A DNA stretch of 64,000 bases from JAWWPY01 sp963822825. GTDB taxonomy: Bacteria; Actinomycetota; Actinomycetes; Streptosporangiales; Streptosporangiaceae. The notes beneath the pieces were generated by a model. The model saw only the letters and a program-made list of their open reading frames with translations. It searched no databases and was not told where the DNA came from. The translations under genes were made by a program, and so were the position numbers. Shown here piece after piece: positions 42,728-52,232 of the stretch; positions within the stretch are counted from its first letter, which is position 1; every line of letters starts with the position of its first letter. The stretch is from positions 124,001-188,000 of the forward strand of contig CAWGIW010000005.1 in NCBI GenBank assembly GCA_963822825.1, given 5' to 3'.

Positions 42728-43704
42728 CCCGAGAGGGCGGTGCGGGCGGCGTCCAGCAGCGCCCCCCGGTAACTCGCGCCGAACAGGCAGACGTGTACCA
42801 GCAATGGATGCATTTGATGCAACGAAACCCGGGCCCGCCATCCGTCGGCCAACGGCGCGGCCTCCTGGTAGCAGGCCATTATCCGGTCCAGGTTCGGGGC
42901 GCCGAACAAGGCCAGCATGGCCAGGTCGGTCTCCCGGTGGCCGCCCTGCGCGGCCGGGTCGATCAGCCAGGCTCGGCCCCCCGACCACAGCACATTGCCG
43001 GACCACAGGTCGCCGTGGATGCGGCTGGGCGGCTCCTCCGGGCCGGCCAGCCCGCCCAGCCGCCCGATGACGGCCTCGACCAGCTGGGTATCCCCCGGCG
43101 TCAGGTTCCCGGCATCCGCCGCGCGCCGCAGGTAGGGCAGCAGCCGCTGGCGCCCGTACCAGTCGGACCATGCTTCGCCGACGCCGCTCACGTCACCGGC
43201 CTGGTCCCCCAGCGGCAGGCTGGCGATGAATCCCGGCCACGGCGAGCCGAACCGCTCGGCGCCCGCCGCGTGCAGCGCCGCGAGATCCCGGCCGAACTGC
43301 TCGGCGGCGGGCCGGTCTGGCTGCTGCTCCGGGATCCAGGCCAGCACGAGCAGGGCCGGGTCCACGCCCAGCACCTCGGAAACCGCCACCGCGCCCGCCT
43401 CGCCCAGCCATTGCAACCCGCGCGCCTCGGCCTGCAAGGCGCGGCCCAGGTGGCCGGCCGCGGTCTTGGCGAACATCACCCGGCCGTCGGTGAGCGTGAC
43501 CCGGTAGTGGCTGGACCCGTGCTGCGTGCCCAGCAGGCGGGCCTCGCGCACCCGTCCACCGGGGCGCCCCGGCACCTGCCCCCCGAGCACAAGCCGCTCC
43601 AGCGGGCGGCAAGGTCCGGCCGGCTGGCCCGGCCCGGCTTGGCCCGGCCCGCTGGCCCGGCCCGGAACCGCCGCCGGGTCCGCCGGATCGGCCGAGGCGC
43701 TCAT
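42718..43704 (-). CDS. Fructosamine-kinase-family protein (copy 2)
   Basis: A 328-residue kinase of the same family, with an extended N-terminal arm (about 65 residues, Gly/Pro/Arg-rich) before the core. Core: VTLTDGRVMFAKTAAGHLGRALQAEARGLQWL, LLVLAWIPEQQPD, RIHGDLWSGNVLWSGGRAWLIDPAAQGGHRETDLAML. The start ATG overlaps the TGA of the phosphatase gene (TGATG), so kinase and phosphatase are translated together. Kinase plus phosphatase pairs of this kind are thought to repair ribulosamine/fructosamine damage. Convergent with copy 1. Confidence 0.92.
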   Translation of the reverse strand: MSASADPADPAAVPGRASGPGQAGPGQPAGPCRPLERLVLGGQVPGRPGGRVREARLLGTQHGSSHYRVTLTDGRVMFAKTAAGHLGRALQAEARGLQWLGEAGAVAVSEVLGVDPALLVLAWIPEQQPDRPAAEQFGRDLAALHAAGAERFGSPWPGFIASLPLGDQAGDVSGVGEAWSDWYGRQRLLPYLRRAADAGNLTPGDTQLVEAVIGRLGGLAGPEEPPSRIHGDLWSGNVLWSGGRAWLIDPAAQGGHRETDLAMLALFGAPNLDRIMACYQEAAPLADGWRARVSLHQMHPLLVHVCLFGASYRGALLDAARTALSGQP

Positions 43705-44292
43705 CAGCCGCCCGGACCAGGCGCCGGGACCTCCAGGAACCCGGCCAGCGCGGCGGCCAGGCCCCGGGCCGCCGCTTGCACCAGGTCGAACGCCAAGCGC
43801 GAAATCCTCGCCGTGGCCGCCGTATGGGTCGGGAACCTCGCCGACGTAGGGGTCCGCGGCGAGGCCGCCGCCGGCCAGCCCGGGATCGAAGGACCGGAAG
43901 AGCATCAGCCGTGCGCCGGCCGCCTCGGCGTCCGGCGCCATCCGGCGCAGCTGGGCCAGGTTCCGCCGGTCCATGGCCAGCACCAGGTCCCGCTCCCCGA
44001 ACCAGTCCGCGTCGAACTGCCTGGCCCGGTGCGCGGAACCGTCGTAGCCGCGGCTGGCCAGCTCCGCCCGCGCCCCCGCGTCCATCGGGCCGCCCACATG
44101 CCAGTCACCCGTCCCGGCACTGTCCAGCTCAACCTGGGCCGCCAGCCCGGCCCGCGCCAGCTCATCGCGGAGCACCACCTCGGCCATGGGTGAGCGGCAG
44201 ATGTTTCCCAGGCACACCAGGCAAAGCCGGTAGCGGCCAGCCGGATCACGCGGGGACGGCAGTTGTCCGAACGCGGACGTGTCAGCGGCCAT
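43704..44292 (-). CDS. Low-molecular-weight protein-tyrosine-phosphatase family (one frame break)
   Basis: About 195 residues. P-loop CLVCLGNICRSPMAEVVLRDEL (C-x5-R-S), DSAGTGDWHVG, SRGYDGSAHRARQFDADWF, LVLAMDRRNLAQL, and the general acid in VGEVPDPYGG. A single-base break near 43795 shifts the final helix; in the right frame it reads DLVQAAARGLAAALAGFLEV and stops at TGA 43704-43706. In some bacteria the partner of a fructosamine kinase in this arrangement dephosphorylates sugar-amine phosphates rather than tyrosine; the substrate here is unproven. Confidence 0.9.
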
Positions 44293-44341
44293 GCCACAAG
44301 CATGCCTGATCAGCGGGATGCCACATGCCACGATGGGCGGC

Positions 44342-45757
44342 ATGGCGCCACCGCAGACATACCGGTCCCTGTCCTACTGGCTCAATTCGGTGCCTGGCGA
44401 GCTGAGTCCCTCCGGTCCGCTTCCCGGCGACCTCGATGTGGACGTGGCGATCGTCGGCGCCGGCTTCACCGGCCTGTGGACCGCCTACTACCTGGCGACC
44501 GCGCAGCCGGGCCTGCGGATCGCCGTTGTCGAGCGGGAGATCGCCGGGTTCGGCGCATCCGGGCGGAACGGCGGCTGGTGCTCCGCGCTGTTCCCCGCCT
44601 CACTGGCCAAGCTGCAGCGGATGGCCGGAGGCGGGACGGCCGGGCGCGGGGCGGCGGTGGCCATGTACCGGGCCATGCAGCACACGGTGGACGAGGTCGG
44701 CCGGGTCGCGGCGGCCGAGGGAATCGACTGCCAGTGGACCAAGGGCGGGACGGTCCAGCTCGCACGGTCCGCGGCGCAACTCGAACGGGCCGCCGACGAG
44801 GTGGCGGAGGCGCGGGCGTTCGGTTTCGGTGAGGAGGACCTGCGGCTGCTGTCGGCCGCGGAGGCTCGGGAGCGGGCCGCCGCCACCGGCGTCCTCGGCG
44901 GCACCTTCACCCCACACTGCGCCGCGATCCACCCGGCCCGGCTGGCCCGCGGCCTGGCCGGCGCCGTCCGGCGGCGGGGCGTCGCCGTGTTCGAGCGCAC
45001 CCCGGTCACCGAGATCGCCCCACGGAGGCTGCGCACCCCGGCCGGGACGGTCCGGGCCGAGTACGTGATCCGCGCGACCGAGGGCTACACGCCATCGCTG
45101 CCGGGCTACCGCCGCGCGATCGCCCCGGTGTACTCGCTGATGATCGCGACCGAGCCGCTGCCGGAGACCACCTGGGAGCAGATTGGCCTGGCCGGGCGGC
45201 CGACGTTCGGTGATTACCGGCACTTGATCATCTACGGGCAGCGCACCGCGGACGGGCGGTTCGCGTTCGGCGGCCGCGGCGCGCCTTACCACCTGGGCTC
45301 GGTGATCCGGCCCGAGTTCGACCGGTCCCCCGCCGTGTTCGCCGCTTTGCGGCGGACGCTGACGGAACTGTTCCCGGTGCTCGGTAACACGGGGGTGGGC
45401 GACGTGGCGATCGCGCAGGCCTGGGGCGGGCCCCTGGGGGTCCCACGTGACTGGTGCGCGTCCGCCGGGCTCGACCGGGCCACCGGGCTCGGCTGGGCGG
45501 GCGGGTATGTGGGTGACGGGGTGGCGACCGCCAACCTGGCCGGGCGGACCCTGGCCGACCTCGTCCTCGGCGCCGGCACCGACCTCACCCGGCTGCCGTG
45601 GGTCGGCCATCGCTCGCCACCCTGGGAGGCTGAGCCGCTGCGCTGGCTGGGCATGAACGCCGGGCTGCAGGTCATGAGCTGGGCTGACCGGCAGGAGACG
45701 AGGACCGGCCGCCAGTCACGCATAGCTCAGCTCGCGGAGCGATTCCTGGGCGGCTGA
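44342..45757 (+). CDS. PuuB/DadA-like FAD-dependent amine oxidase
   Basis: A 471-residue DAO-fold oxidase. The N-terminus YRSLSYWLNSVPGE is typical of gamma-glutamylputrescine oxidase-like enzymes. FAD motif VDVAIVGAGFTGLWTAYYLA, then GFGASGRNGGWCSALFPASL; C-terminal AIAQAWGGPLGVPRDWCASAGL and GYVGDGVATANLAGRTLADL. It would oxidise a secondary amine or glutamyl-polyamine. Divergent from the phosphatase gene; ATG 44342 overlaps none of the upstream frame. No indels seen. Confidence 0.9.
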   Translation: MAPPQTYRSLSYWLNSVPGELSPSGPLPGDLDVDVAIVGAGFTGLWTAYYLATAQPGLRIAVVEREIAGFGASGRNGGWCSALFPASLAKLQRMAGGGTAGRGAAVAMYRAMQHTVDEVGRVAAAEGIDCQWTKGGTVQLARSAAQLERAADEVAEARAFGFGEEDLRLLSAAEARERAAATGVLGGTFTPHCAAIHPARLARGLAGAVRRRGVAVFERTPVTEIAPRRLRTPAGTVRAEYVIRATEGYTPSLPGYRRAIAPVYSLMIATEPLPETTWEQIGLAGRPTFGDYRHLIIYGQRTADGRFAFGGRGAPYHLGSVIRPEFDRSPAVFAALRRTLTELFPVLGNTGVGDVAIAQAWGGPLGVPRDWCASAGLDRATGLGWAGGYVGDGVATANLAGRTLADLVLGAGTDLTRLPWVGHRSPPWEAEPLRWLGMNAGLQVMSWADRQETRTGRQSRIAQLAERFLGG

Positions 45758-46174
45758 TGTGGTGCGCGGCGCGCGGGCGGGGACGGGCGGCCCGGCGCTG
45801 CGCCTGCGGCGCTTTTACGCGCTGGGCCGCCCGTCCCCGCCCGCGCTGACTGTCACGGTGGGCTGCCTAGGCTTGCGCCTGGCCGCTCGGGCGGCACTGA
45901 CGTGCGAGCCGCCAGGCGGGCGCCTGGGCCTTCCGGTCGGCACTGACCGTCGGTGCGAGCTGCCGAAGCGCGCCTGGGCCTTCCGGTCGGCACTGACCGT
46001 CAGTGCGAGCTGCCGAAGCGCGCGCCTGGGCCCTCGGCCGGCATCGACTGTCAGTGCGAAGCCGCTGGTGCGTGCGTTCGGTTTGGACGTGGGAGCCAGG
46101 GCGCGCCAGCCGTTTCTGCGTTGTTTGGTCTTATGCAGTTGGGCTGGGCGCCGCTGGCGCCACGTCCTGCGTCG
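45758..46174. other. Intergenic gap with a 50-bp degenerate tandem repeat
   Basis: No credible gene. From about 45860 to 46065 four imperfect copies of a 50-52-base unit (GCGCCTGGGCCTTCCGGTCGG core at 45920, 45970 and, altered, 46022) follow one another. They lie between the convergent ends of the amine oxidase and S53 genes. Confidence 0.7.
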
Positions 46175-47674
46175 CTAGCCGAAGCGGGCGAGCGCGGGAA
46201 CGAACTTGGCCGCGTCGATCGTGCCCCACCCGCTGGCCAGGTCATAGCCGTGAGTGGCGGCGTACCCGGTCACCCCGGCGAAGCTGTTGTTGCCCGAGGT
46301 GATATCGACGATGCCGGTGCCGCTGATTCCGTGCTCGCTGAGCGCGCCCAGCGTGTAAAGCGCGGGGTTGATGAGACCCAGCCGATGACCGGCCACCTGG
46401 CCGGCCAGGGCGACGATGCCGGAGAAGATCGGCGTCGCCTCGCTGGTCCCGCCGAAGATGTACCAGGCTGGGTTGTTGACCCCCGGGGTTTCGATCCCGG
46501 CGAAGGACATGTACACCCAGCACCCACCGTTGACCGCGGCGCTCATCGAGATGTCCGGGGTGCCACGATGGCTGCTGACGACGTTCCTGACGCCGATCTG
46601 GAAGAGCGGCCGGGAGAAGACGGCCGAAACGCCGCCGCCGCCGGCGCCGAAGCCGTCGTTCCAGACGACGTCCGGTGACAGCCGGTGGCCATTGTTGTCC
46701 AGCGATAGCTGGGAGCCGCCGACCGAGGTGACCAGCGGGTCAGACGACGGCCAGGAGTTCACCCGGTACGGGTACAGGGTCGTGCCGTCGAGTTCGTCGT
46801 CGGTCGCGCCGTTGTCGCCGGACGCACCCAGGACCGTGACGCCGTGGGCGAACGCGTCCTTGTACGCGTAACGCAAGTTCAGCAGGCTGGAGTAGTTGCC
46901 CTGGCTGAAGCCGGGGAAGGTGTTCTCCGTCGCGCCGAAGCTCTGCGAGATGACGTCACCGACGCCGGAGTTGATGAGCGACTGCTCGGCGTTCATCATC
47001 TCCGGGAAGCCGGTCACCCCCTCGGTCTCGGCGACCGAGGTCTCGGCGAGAACGATCTTCGCGTCGGGTGCGATGGCGTGCGCGTACTCCACGTCGAGCG
47101 ACGTTTCCTCCGCCCAGCCGACCTCCGTGGAGTTGGTCGGGTCGAACGGCGGGATGGTGCCGAATTTGATGATCTGCAGGTCCGGGGCGGGGAACCCGAA
47201 CTGCGCGTCGAAGACCTTGAGGTCATTGCGGATGGTCGGCGAGCCAAACGAATCCACGATGACGATGGTCCGGCCACGTCCATTGATCCCCCGGCTGTAG
47301 AGAGGGTTCAGGTCGTACGCGGTCCGGTACTGCAACGGCGTGTAGCAGTTGATCCCGAGTTGGGACAGGCAATCCGTCGTGGATATCGGCGCCGGGTATT
47401 GCCTGGCCGTAAGGATCGGGCCGCTCAGCGCAGGAACCGGCGCAGTGGAGACTGGCCCCGTGGAGACTGGCCCCGTGGAGACTGGCCCCGTGGAGCGGGT
47501 GAGGGTGGTCGCGTGCGCGCCTGGTGCGGCCGCCGACAAGGCGAGCAGGCCGGTCACGGCCGCGACCGGGATCACAACGCGGGACGCACGTCGTGTGACG
47601 TGGGATCTGGCCCGTGACGTCTGGCCAGAATGGGGCTCGGCGCTGCGCGCCGACCTGCGGGAGATCAACAGCAT
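46175..47674 (-). CDS. S53 (sedolisin-type) secreted serine peptidase
   Basis: A 499-residue exported protease. Signal sequence: basic start, then VVIPVAAVTGLLALSAAAPGAHA. A linker with STGPV repeats follows. Catalytic domain: YDLNPLYSRGINGRGRTIVIVDSFG, EVGWAEETSLDVEYAHAIAPDAKIVL (Glu/Asp of the triad), ISQSFGATE, VTVLGASGDNG (oxyanion aspartate), FGGTSEATPIFSGIVALAG (catalytic serine in GTSxA), GIVDITSGNN and GYDLASGWG (calcium site). There is no long activation prodomain, unlike classical sedolisins. Acid-active extracellular protein degradation is likely. Confidence 0.92.
   Translation of the reverse strand: MLLISRRSARSAEPHSGQTSRARSHVTRRASRVVIPVAAVTGLLALSAAAPGAHATTLTRSTGPVSTGPVSTGPVSTAPVPALSGPILTARQYPAPISTTDCLSQLGINCYTPLQYRTAYDLNPLYSRGINGRGRTIVIVDSFGSPTIRNDLKVFDAQFGFPAPDLQIIKFGTIPPFDPTNSTEVGWAEETSLDVEYAHAIAPDAKIVLAETSVAETEGVTGFPEMMNAEQSLINSGVGDVISQSFGATENTFPGFSQGNYSSLLNLRYAYKDAFAHGVTVLGASGDNGATDDELDGTTLYPYRVNSWPSSDPLVTSVGGSQLSLDNNGHRLSPDVVWNDGFGAGGGGVSAVFSRPLFQIGVRNVVSSHRGTPDISMSAAVNGGCWVYMSFAGIETPGVNNPAWYIFGGTSEATPIFSGIVALAGQVAGHRLGLINPALYTLGALSEHGISGTGIVDITSGNNSFAGVTGYAATHGYDLASGWGTIDAAKFVPALARFG
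47450..47494 (-). repeat. 15-bp repeat in the S53 linker
   Basis: Three exact and one partial copy of GTGGAGACTGGCCCC (minus strand codes STGPV) between signal peptide and catalytic domain. Confidence 0.85.
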
Positions 47675-47923
47675 GTAACTCCTTTAGCGAGGACCGGACC
47701 TTTCCCGGCTCGGTGGGTCGAGACGGCCAGGCTGACTACGGGACTGGCACAGTTGTGGCCAGCCCCGGACAAACATTGCCCTTTATCCCACAACGGGTGG
47801 TGCGAGTTGACACTTTGGCCGAACTCTGGCCGACGGGCAGCCTTTGGATCCAGCTGTGCACCGGCCAATGGGGACGCGGTTGGCACCCTACGCGCGGATA
47901 CTGTTACCATCACTGGGTTCCAA

Positions 47924-47996
47924 GCGCCGCTAGCTCAACTGGCAGAGCAGCGGACTCTTAATCCGCGGGTTCGGGGTTCGAGTCCCTGGCGGCGCA
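47924..47996 (+). tRNA. tRNA-Lys (CTT)
   Basis: Complete cloverleaf: acceptor GCGCCGC/GCGGCGC, D-arm TAGCTC, anticodon stem GCGGA/TCCGC with loop CTCTTAA (anticodon 47957-47959), T-arm CGGGG-TTCGAGT-CCCTG, discriminator A. CCA is not encoded (ACCC). A dead tyrosine integrase gene starts its remnant about 100 bases downstream. Confidence 0.97.
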
Positions 47997-48092
47997 CCCG
48001 TCCTGACCTGGGGTTTCAGTGCTCTTTCGTGATCTTGGCCGTGGCTGGTGGGGCCAGGGTGAGTCCCATGAGGGACCGGCCTTCGGCAATGA

Positions 48093-49172
48093 TCATCTTA
48101 GTGCCCAGGTTCGCAGGTGCAGCCCCGAGACCGCGACCAGCCGGCGGAACAAGCGGGTCAGGCGGTCCGGCGCAACTGGCTTGCCCGCCGGCGTGGTGAA
48201 CACATACCCGGTGTCCTGCCAGCCGACCCCAGCGGCGGCGCGCTCGGCCCGCTGGCAGGCCTGGTGAGCGCGCAGCGCCGCGATCGTAGTCCGGTCCAGC
48301 GCGACCACCCGCCGCCCCGCGTCACTTTTCGGCGGGCCGGCCACCAGGCGACCGCCGAGCTACTGCAGTTGCCCGGTCACTGCCAGCGTCCCGGCATCGA
48401 GATCCAGGTCGCTCCACCTGAGCCCAGCAGCCTCGCCGCGCCGCAGCCCGCGCAGCGCGATTAGGTGGAACAGCGCGTACAGCCGATGACCCTCCACCTG
48501 GGCCAGGAAGGCAGCGGTCTGCTCCGCTGTCCACACCCCGACCACCGGCCGCCAGCCCTCCCGCTCCCACCGCTCGGTCAGAGCGGGGGTCCAGACCTGC
48601 GGACGGGGCCTGGCCGCGGCGGGCAGCTCGGGCCACCGGCCGGGATTGGAGGTGATCAGCCCGGCACGCACCGCCCCGTTGAGCGCGGCCCGCAGCGTGG
48701 CGTGGATGCGGCGCAGCGTCGCCGCGCTCACCGGGCGGCCCAGCGCCGCGTCCCCGCGGATGATCGCGGTGAACATCGCCTGGACATCGGCGGGTGACAG
48801 CTCCGCCAGCGGGGTGCCGCCCAGATATGGGACCAGGTAGCCCCGGACGTGCGCGGCATACCCGCGGCTGGTCGAGGCGCGCAGCGACACCCGGCACGCC
48901 AGCCACCGCTCCAGCCACTCCCCTGTCCGCAGCCCTTGCGCTGGGCCTGGAGCGGAGCTTGTGAGCGCCTCCAGCACCGCGACCGCCGCCGCTTTGGTCG
49001 TAAACCCGCCGCGGCGCACACGCCGCCTGTCCCCCGCTGGCGACGGCAGCTCACTGCTGAAGTACCACGTGCCGTGGCGTCGCGACCTCAGTTCCGGGCA
49101 GCTTGCCCCGATCAGCCTGCCGGTCGCCTGGTCCCGGCAGCCGCACCGCCGGAACACTGAACCATGATCCAT
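48093..49172 (-). pseudogene. Tyrosine recombinase/integrase, inactivated and truncated
   Basis: Starts well: ATG 49172 behind GGGAGGAGA, an Arm/SAM-like N-terminus (VFRRCGCRDQATGRLIGASCP, a zinc-ribbon-like start seen in actinobacterial integrases), core-binding domain TSRGYAAHVRGYLVPYLGG, and the catalytic entry LIALRGLRRGEAAGLRWSDLDLDAGTLAVTGQLQ with the first catalytic arginine. Then an in-frame TAG at 48360-48362. The same frame continues to KSDAGRRVVALDRTTIAAL, TGYVFTTPAGKPVAPDRLTRLFRRLV and stops at 48093 before the HxxR and tyrosine motifs. Beside tRNA-Lys, it marks an old integration event. Confidence 0.88.
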
Positions 49173-49500
49173 GTCTCCTCCCTGAGCTCAGATCGAATCC
49201 TGGTCTCACCATGCACACGGGTAACAGAGAGACAGCTTCACGCTCGCTCAGTGGATCGGCTGAACCGCGTGCTGCGAGCCGACAGCTGAACCTGCAGGAT
49301 GGCCTCCGGCAAGACGACACAGAAGTCTCTTGTCTCCTGGTGACGCCGCTGGGCGTGCTGCCCGGCGGGGGCGGGTGGTACAGGAGGACCGGGGCGCGGT
49401 TGTCCGCTGACGTCGTTTTAACCTTGGTGGGATTGACCCCGTACAGAAGTGTCAATTCCCGAAGTGCCGACGCCCGCAGGCATCCTGCCGATCGCCTGGC
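49173..49500. other. Intergenic stretch, nothing recognised
   Basis: 328 bases between the integrase remnant and the response regulator stop. No protein-like frame, RNA gene or repeat stands out. Confidence 0.4.
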
Positions 49501-50160
49501 CTAAGCTGGGGTCACGAACCCAGACTCGTAGGCGACGACGATGAGCTGAGCGCGGTCCCGTGCGGCTAGCTTGGTCAGCAGTCGGCTCACGTGGGTCTTG
49601 ACCGTGGCCAGCGTTATGAACAGCTCCGCCGCGATCTCGGCGTTGGACAGCCCCCGCGCGACCAGGGCCAGCACGTCCTGCTCCCGGTCGGTGAGCACGT
49701 CGAGGGACGGCCGGGGAGATGCGGGGAGTTGGCGGGCGAACTCGCGGATCAGCTTGCGGGTGACGCTCGGGGCCAGCAGGGCGTCGCCTGCCGCGATGAT
49801 CCGGATGGCGGCGAGCAGTTCGGCGGGCGGCGTGTCCTTGAGCAGGAAGCCGCTGGCCCCGGCGCGCAGCGCCGCGTATACGTACTCGTCGAGGTCGAAG
49901 GTGGTCAGGATGAGAACCCGGGCCGGCTGTCCAGCCATCTCTCGGCTGGTGATCTGGCTGGTCGCGGCGACCCCGTCGGTTCCTGGCATCCGGATGTCCA
50001 TCAAGACCACGTCGGGCTCTCGGTCGCGGGCAAGTTCGATGGCCTCAGCTCCGTCGGCGGCCTCTCCGACGACCTCGAGGCCGGGCTCGGCCTCGATCAG
50101 CGCCCGGAAGCCCGCGCGCACCAGCGCGTGGTCGTCGGCGATCGCGACCCGGATGCTCAC
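49501..50160 (-). CDS. NarL/FixJ-family response regulator
   Basis: A 219-residue regulator. Receiver: RVAIADDHALVRAGFRALIEAEPGLEVVGEA, DVVLMDIRMPGTDGV (phospho-aspartate), LLKDTPPAELLAAIR. LuxR helix-turn-helix: LTDREQDVLALVARGLSNAEIAAELFITLATVKTHVSRLLTKL. The GTG 50160 overlaps the TGA of the kinase gene (GTGA), so the pair is co-translated. Because of a frame break in the kinase, a naive reading fuses the two into one 614-codon frame. Confidence 0.95.
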   Translation of the reverse strand: MSIRVAIADDHALVRAGFRALIEAEPGLEVVGEAADGAEAIELARDREPDVVLMDIRMPGTDGVAATSQITSREMAGQPARVLILTTFDLDEYVYAALRAGASGFLLKDTPPAELLAAIRIIAAGDALLAPSVTRKLIREFARQLPASPRPSLDVLTDREQDVLALVARGLSNAEIAAELFITLATVKTHVSRLLTKLAARDRAQLIVVAYESGFVTPA

Positions 50161-51345
50161 CGTGCCGCGGCCTCGGCCGGCAGCCGCGCCACCACCTGGT
50201 AGCCTCCCCCGGCCCGCGGGCCCGCGGACAGCTCGCCACCGAGCAGCGAGACCCGTTCCCGCATGCCCGCCAGGCCATGGCCACCGCCGCCCCTGGGTTT
50301 GCGTCCCGGTGCCGCGGCCGTCGTCGGTGACCTCCACGACCACGCCTCCGTCGTCGTCATAGCGGAGCACAACGGTTGCCTTAGCCGGCGGTGCCGCATG
50401 CCTGACCACATTGGTCAGTGCTTCCTGGACCACCCGGTATACCGATAGCTCGAGGCTCTGCGGCAGCGGGCGGGGGTGGCCTTCCACCCGCAGCGTCACC
50501 GGCTGCCCGGCGTCGGCGACCCGCTGCACCAGCGCGTGCAGGTTATCCAGCCCTGGCACGGGAGACCGGCTGGCCAGGTCGTAGTCGTCGTCGCGGATCA
50601 CGCCGAGCAGGGACCGCGTTTCGGACAGCGCGGCCCGGGCGGTGGCCTCGATGGCATGCAGGGACTTCGCTGCCTCATCGGGCCGGGTGGCGATCAGGTG
50701 GCTGCCCACCCCGGCCTGTACCGCGACGACGCTCATGGCGTGCGACACGATGTCGTGCAGTTCCCGTGCGATCTGCAGACGCTGCTCGGACAGCGCCTCG
50801 CGAAGCGAGCGTTCGCGCAGGCTGGCGGAGTACGCGCGGTAGCGCCGTACGCTGTCGGCGACGATCCAGACTGTCAGCTGCGCCAGGGCGGTGAACGCGG
50901 CGTTCACCACGCCGCCCTTGCTCGCCGTAGCGAGGGTGACGTTCACCCCGGCCCCGGCCTCAGCGCCGTTCACCGCCGCCCCGGCCTCAACTGCTGCCAG
51001 TGCCAGCAGTGACCACCTGCGATCGGCTTGCACGGCCACGGTGTAAAGCGCGTAGGTAGGGCCGGTCAGCGTGGAGACCCGCAGGCCAACGACCCCGCAG
51101 GCTACCGAAGCGGCCAGCACGACGAAGAGGACCGGGACCGGCCAGCGGCGGCGCACCGCCAGCGGCAGCGAGGCCAGCGGCGCCAGCAGCAACAGCGCGA
51201 GCGTACGCTCCCCGCCTGACTGGTGGAAATGCCTGGAAACAACCAACCCCACGAGCACCGCGAGCCACGCAACCGAGACCGCCGCATCGATCGCCAGCCA
51301 CTGCCTGGGACCGAGGCGGTTACTCAGCGGCACGCCGGAAGCCAC
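50157..51345 (-). CDS. NarL-type sensor histidine kinase (one frame break)
   Basis: About 395 residues. Four to six membrane helices in the first 170 residues (WLAIDAAVSVAWLAVLVGLVV, TLALLLLAPLASLPLAV, VLFVVLAASVACGVVGL and others), HisKA_3 box QRLQIARELHDIVSHAMSVVAVQAGVG, then the ATPase: VYRVVQEALTNVVRHA and VEVTDDGRG. A single-base break near 50310 follows; in the other frame GHGLAGMRERVSLLGGELSAG and GGGYQVVARLP finish the domain, ending at TGA 50157-50159. No sensor domain other than the membrane part. Confidence 0.93.
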
Positions 51346-52232
51346 GCCGTGATCCTAACCGGCCCGGCAGGTCAGCCGTATCGGTCGCAAGACGGATTCC
51401 GGGTGTCGGTCACGCGCCCGACGACAGATCCGGGCCGCGGCGCGCACCCTTGGCGGTGGAGAGAGGAGACGTCAGTGAGCGACAGCTACCTGGGCGCGCC
51501 GAAGGAGGGCGACCCGGCGCACCGCTGGCCCGCCGCCTTTGGGCCTGCAGCGATCAGCGGCGGCTGTTCCCGCACCGGCGCCCGCTGCAGCTGACCCCGC
51601 ACACCCTGGTCCTCGGCGGCTGGCGCGTGATCCGGAGGCAAGCCAGCCAGCTCCTGCGCGGGGCATGCACGATGGCCGTCGCCAGACACCCCCGCGCCAT
51701 CGCCTGGGGTTGCCTGCCCACGGCGCGGAGCGAGCTTCCTTCCGTCGAGTTCATCCGCGGCCGCATCCGCCGCCGGGCACAGCCAGAACAGGCCGAAAGT
51801 GTCGCCGGCTGGTTCTGGCTGTCAGCGGCACGCGTCGGCTGGCTGCACATCCACGGGAGTCACCCTCCCGCTCGGAGTCGCCGTACTGCTGGCCGTAGCT
51901 GGCCTCGCCGCTCACTTGCTGCCGCCGATCCACCTGATGAGGACGCGTCGTCAGCAACGCTTCACCTTTACCCCACCAATCCGCTGAGCCGTCAACCGCA
52001 TTGGCCCCCGCCATGATCAGACCCGCGGTGGAAGGGACACCGACCACGCGGGCGGTCACTCGAACCCTTATCACCTGCCCGGCGCCTCCTATGCCCTGCG
52101 GCATGACAGCCACCCGCTTCGCAGGATCGCCGACCGCAGCTGACAGCCAGGCCACATTTCATATTTCCGGTCACTGTGCTGTCACCTCCCGTTCTGTACA
52201 ACAGGTCGCTGAAGGAGAGGAAGAAAGACACG
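51346..52232. other. 890-bp gap without a confident gene
   Basis: Short forward frames exist (a GTG at 51476 behind GAGAGGAGA gives 39 codons; 51799-51987 ends in a hydrophobic segment LPLGVAVLLAVAGLAAHLL), but none continues into a protein-like whole. It could hold a decayed gene with several indels. The last 80 bases should contain the promoter of the S53 lipoprotein gene. Confidence 0.4.

Noticed and set aside
42718..44343. Single 541-residue phosphatase-kinase fusion protein
   Set aside because: The fusion comes from one frame break near 43795; in the correct frame the phosphatase ends in TGA overlapping the kinase ATG.
46175..46678. Plus-strand frame over the S53 gene
   Set aside because: Antisense shadow; the peptidase catalytic motifs are on the minus strand.
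49501..51345. Single 614-residue hybrid kinase-response regulator
   Set aside because: The kinase ATPase end lies in another frame and stops at TGA 50157-50159, overlapping the regulator GTG; two proteins are intended.
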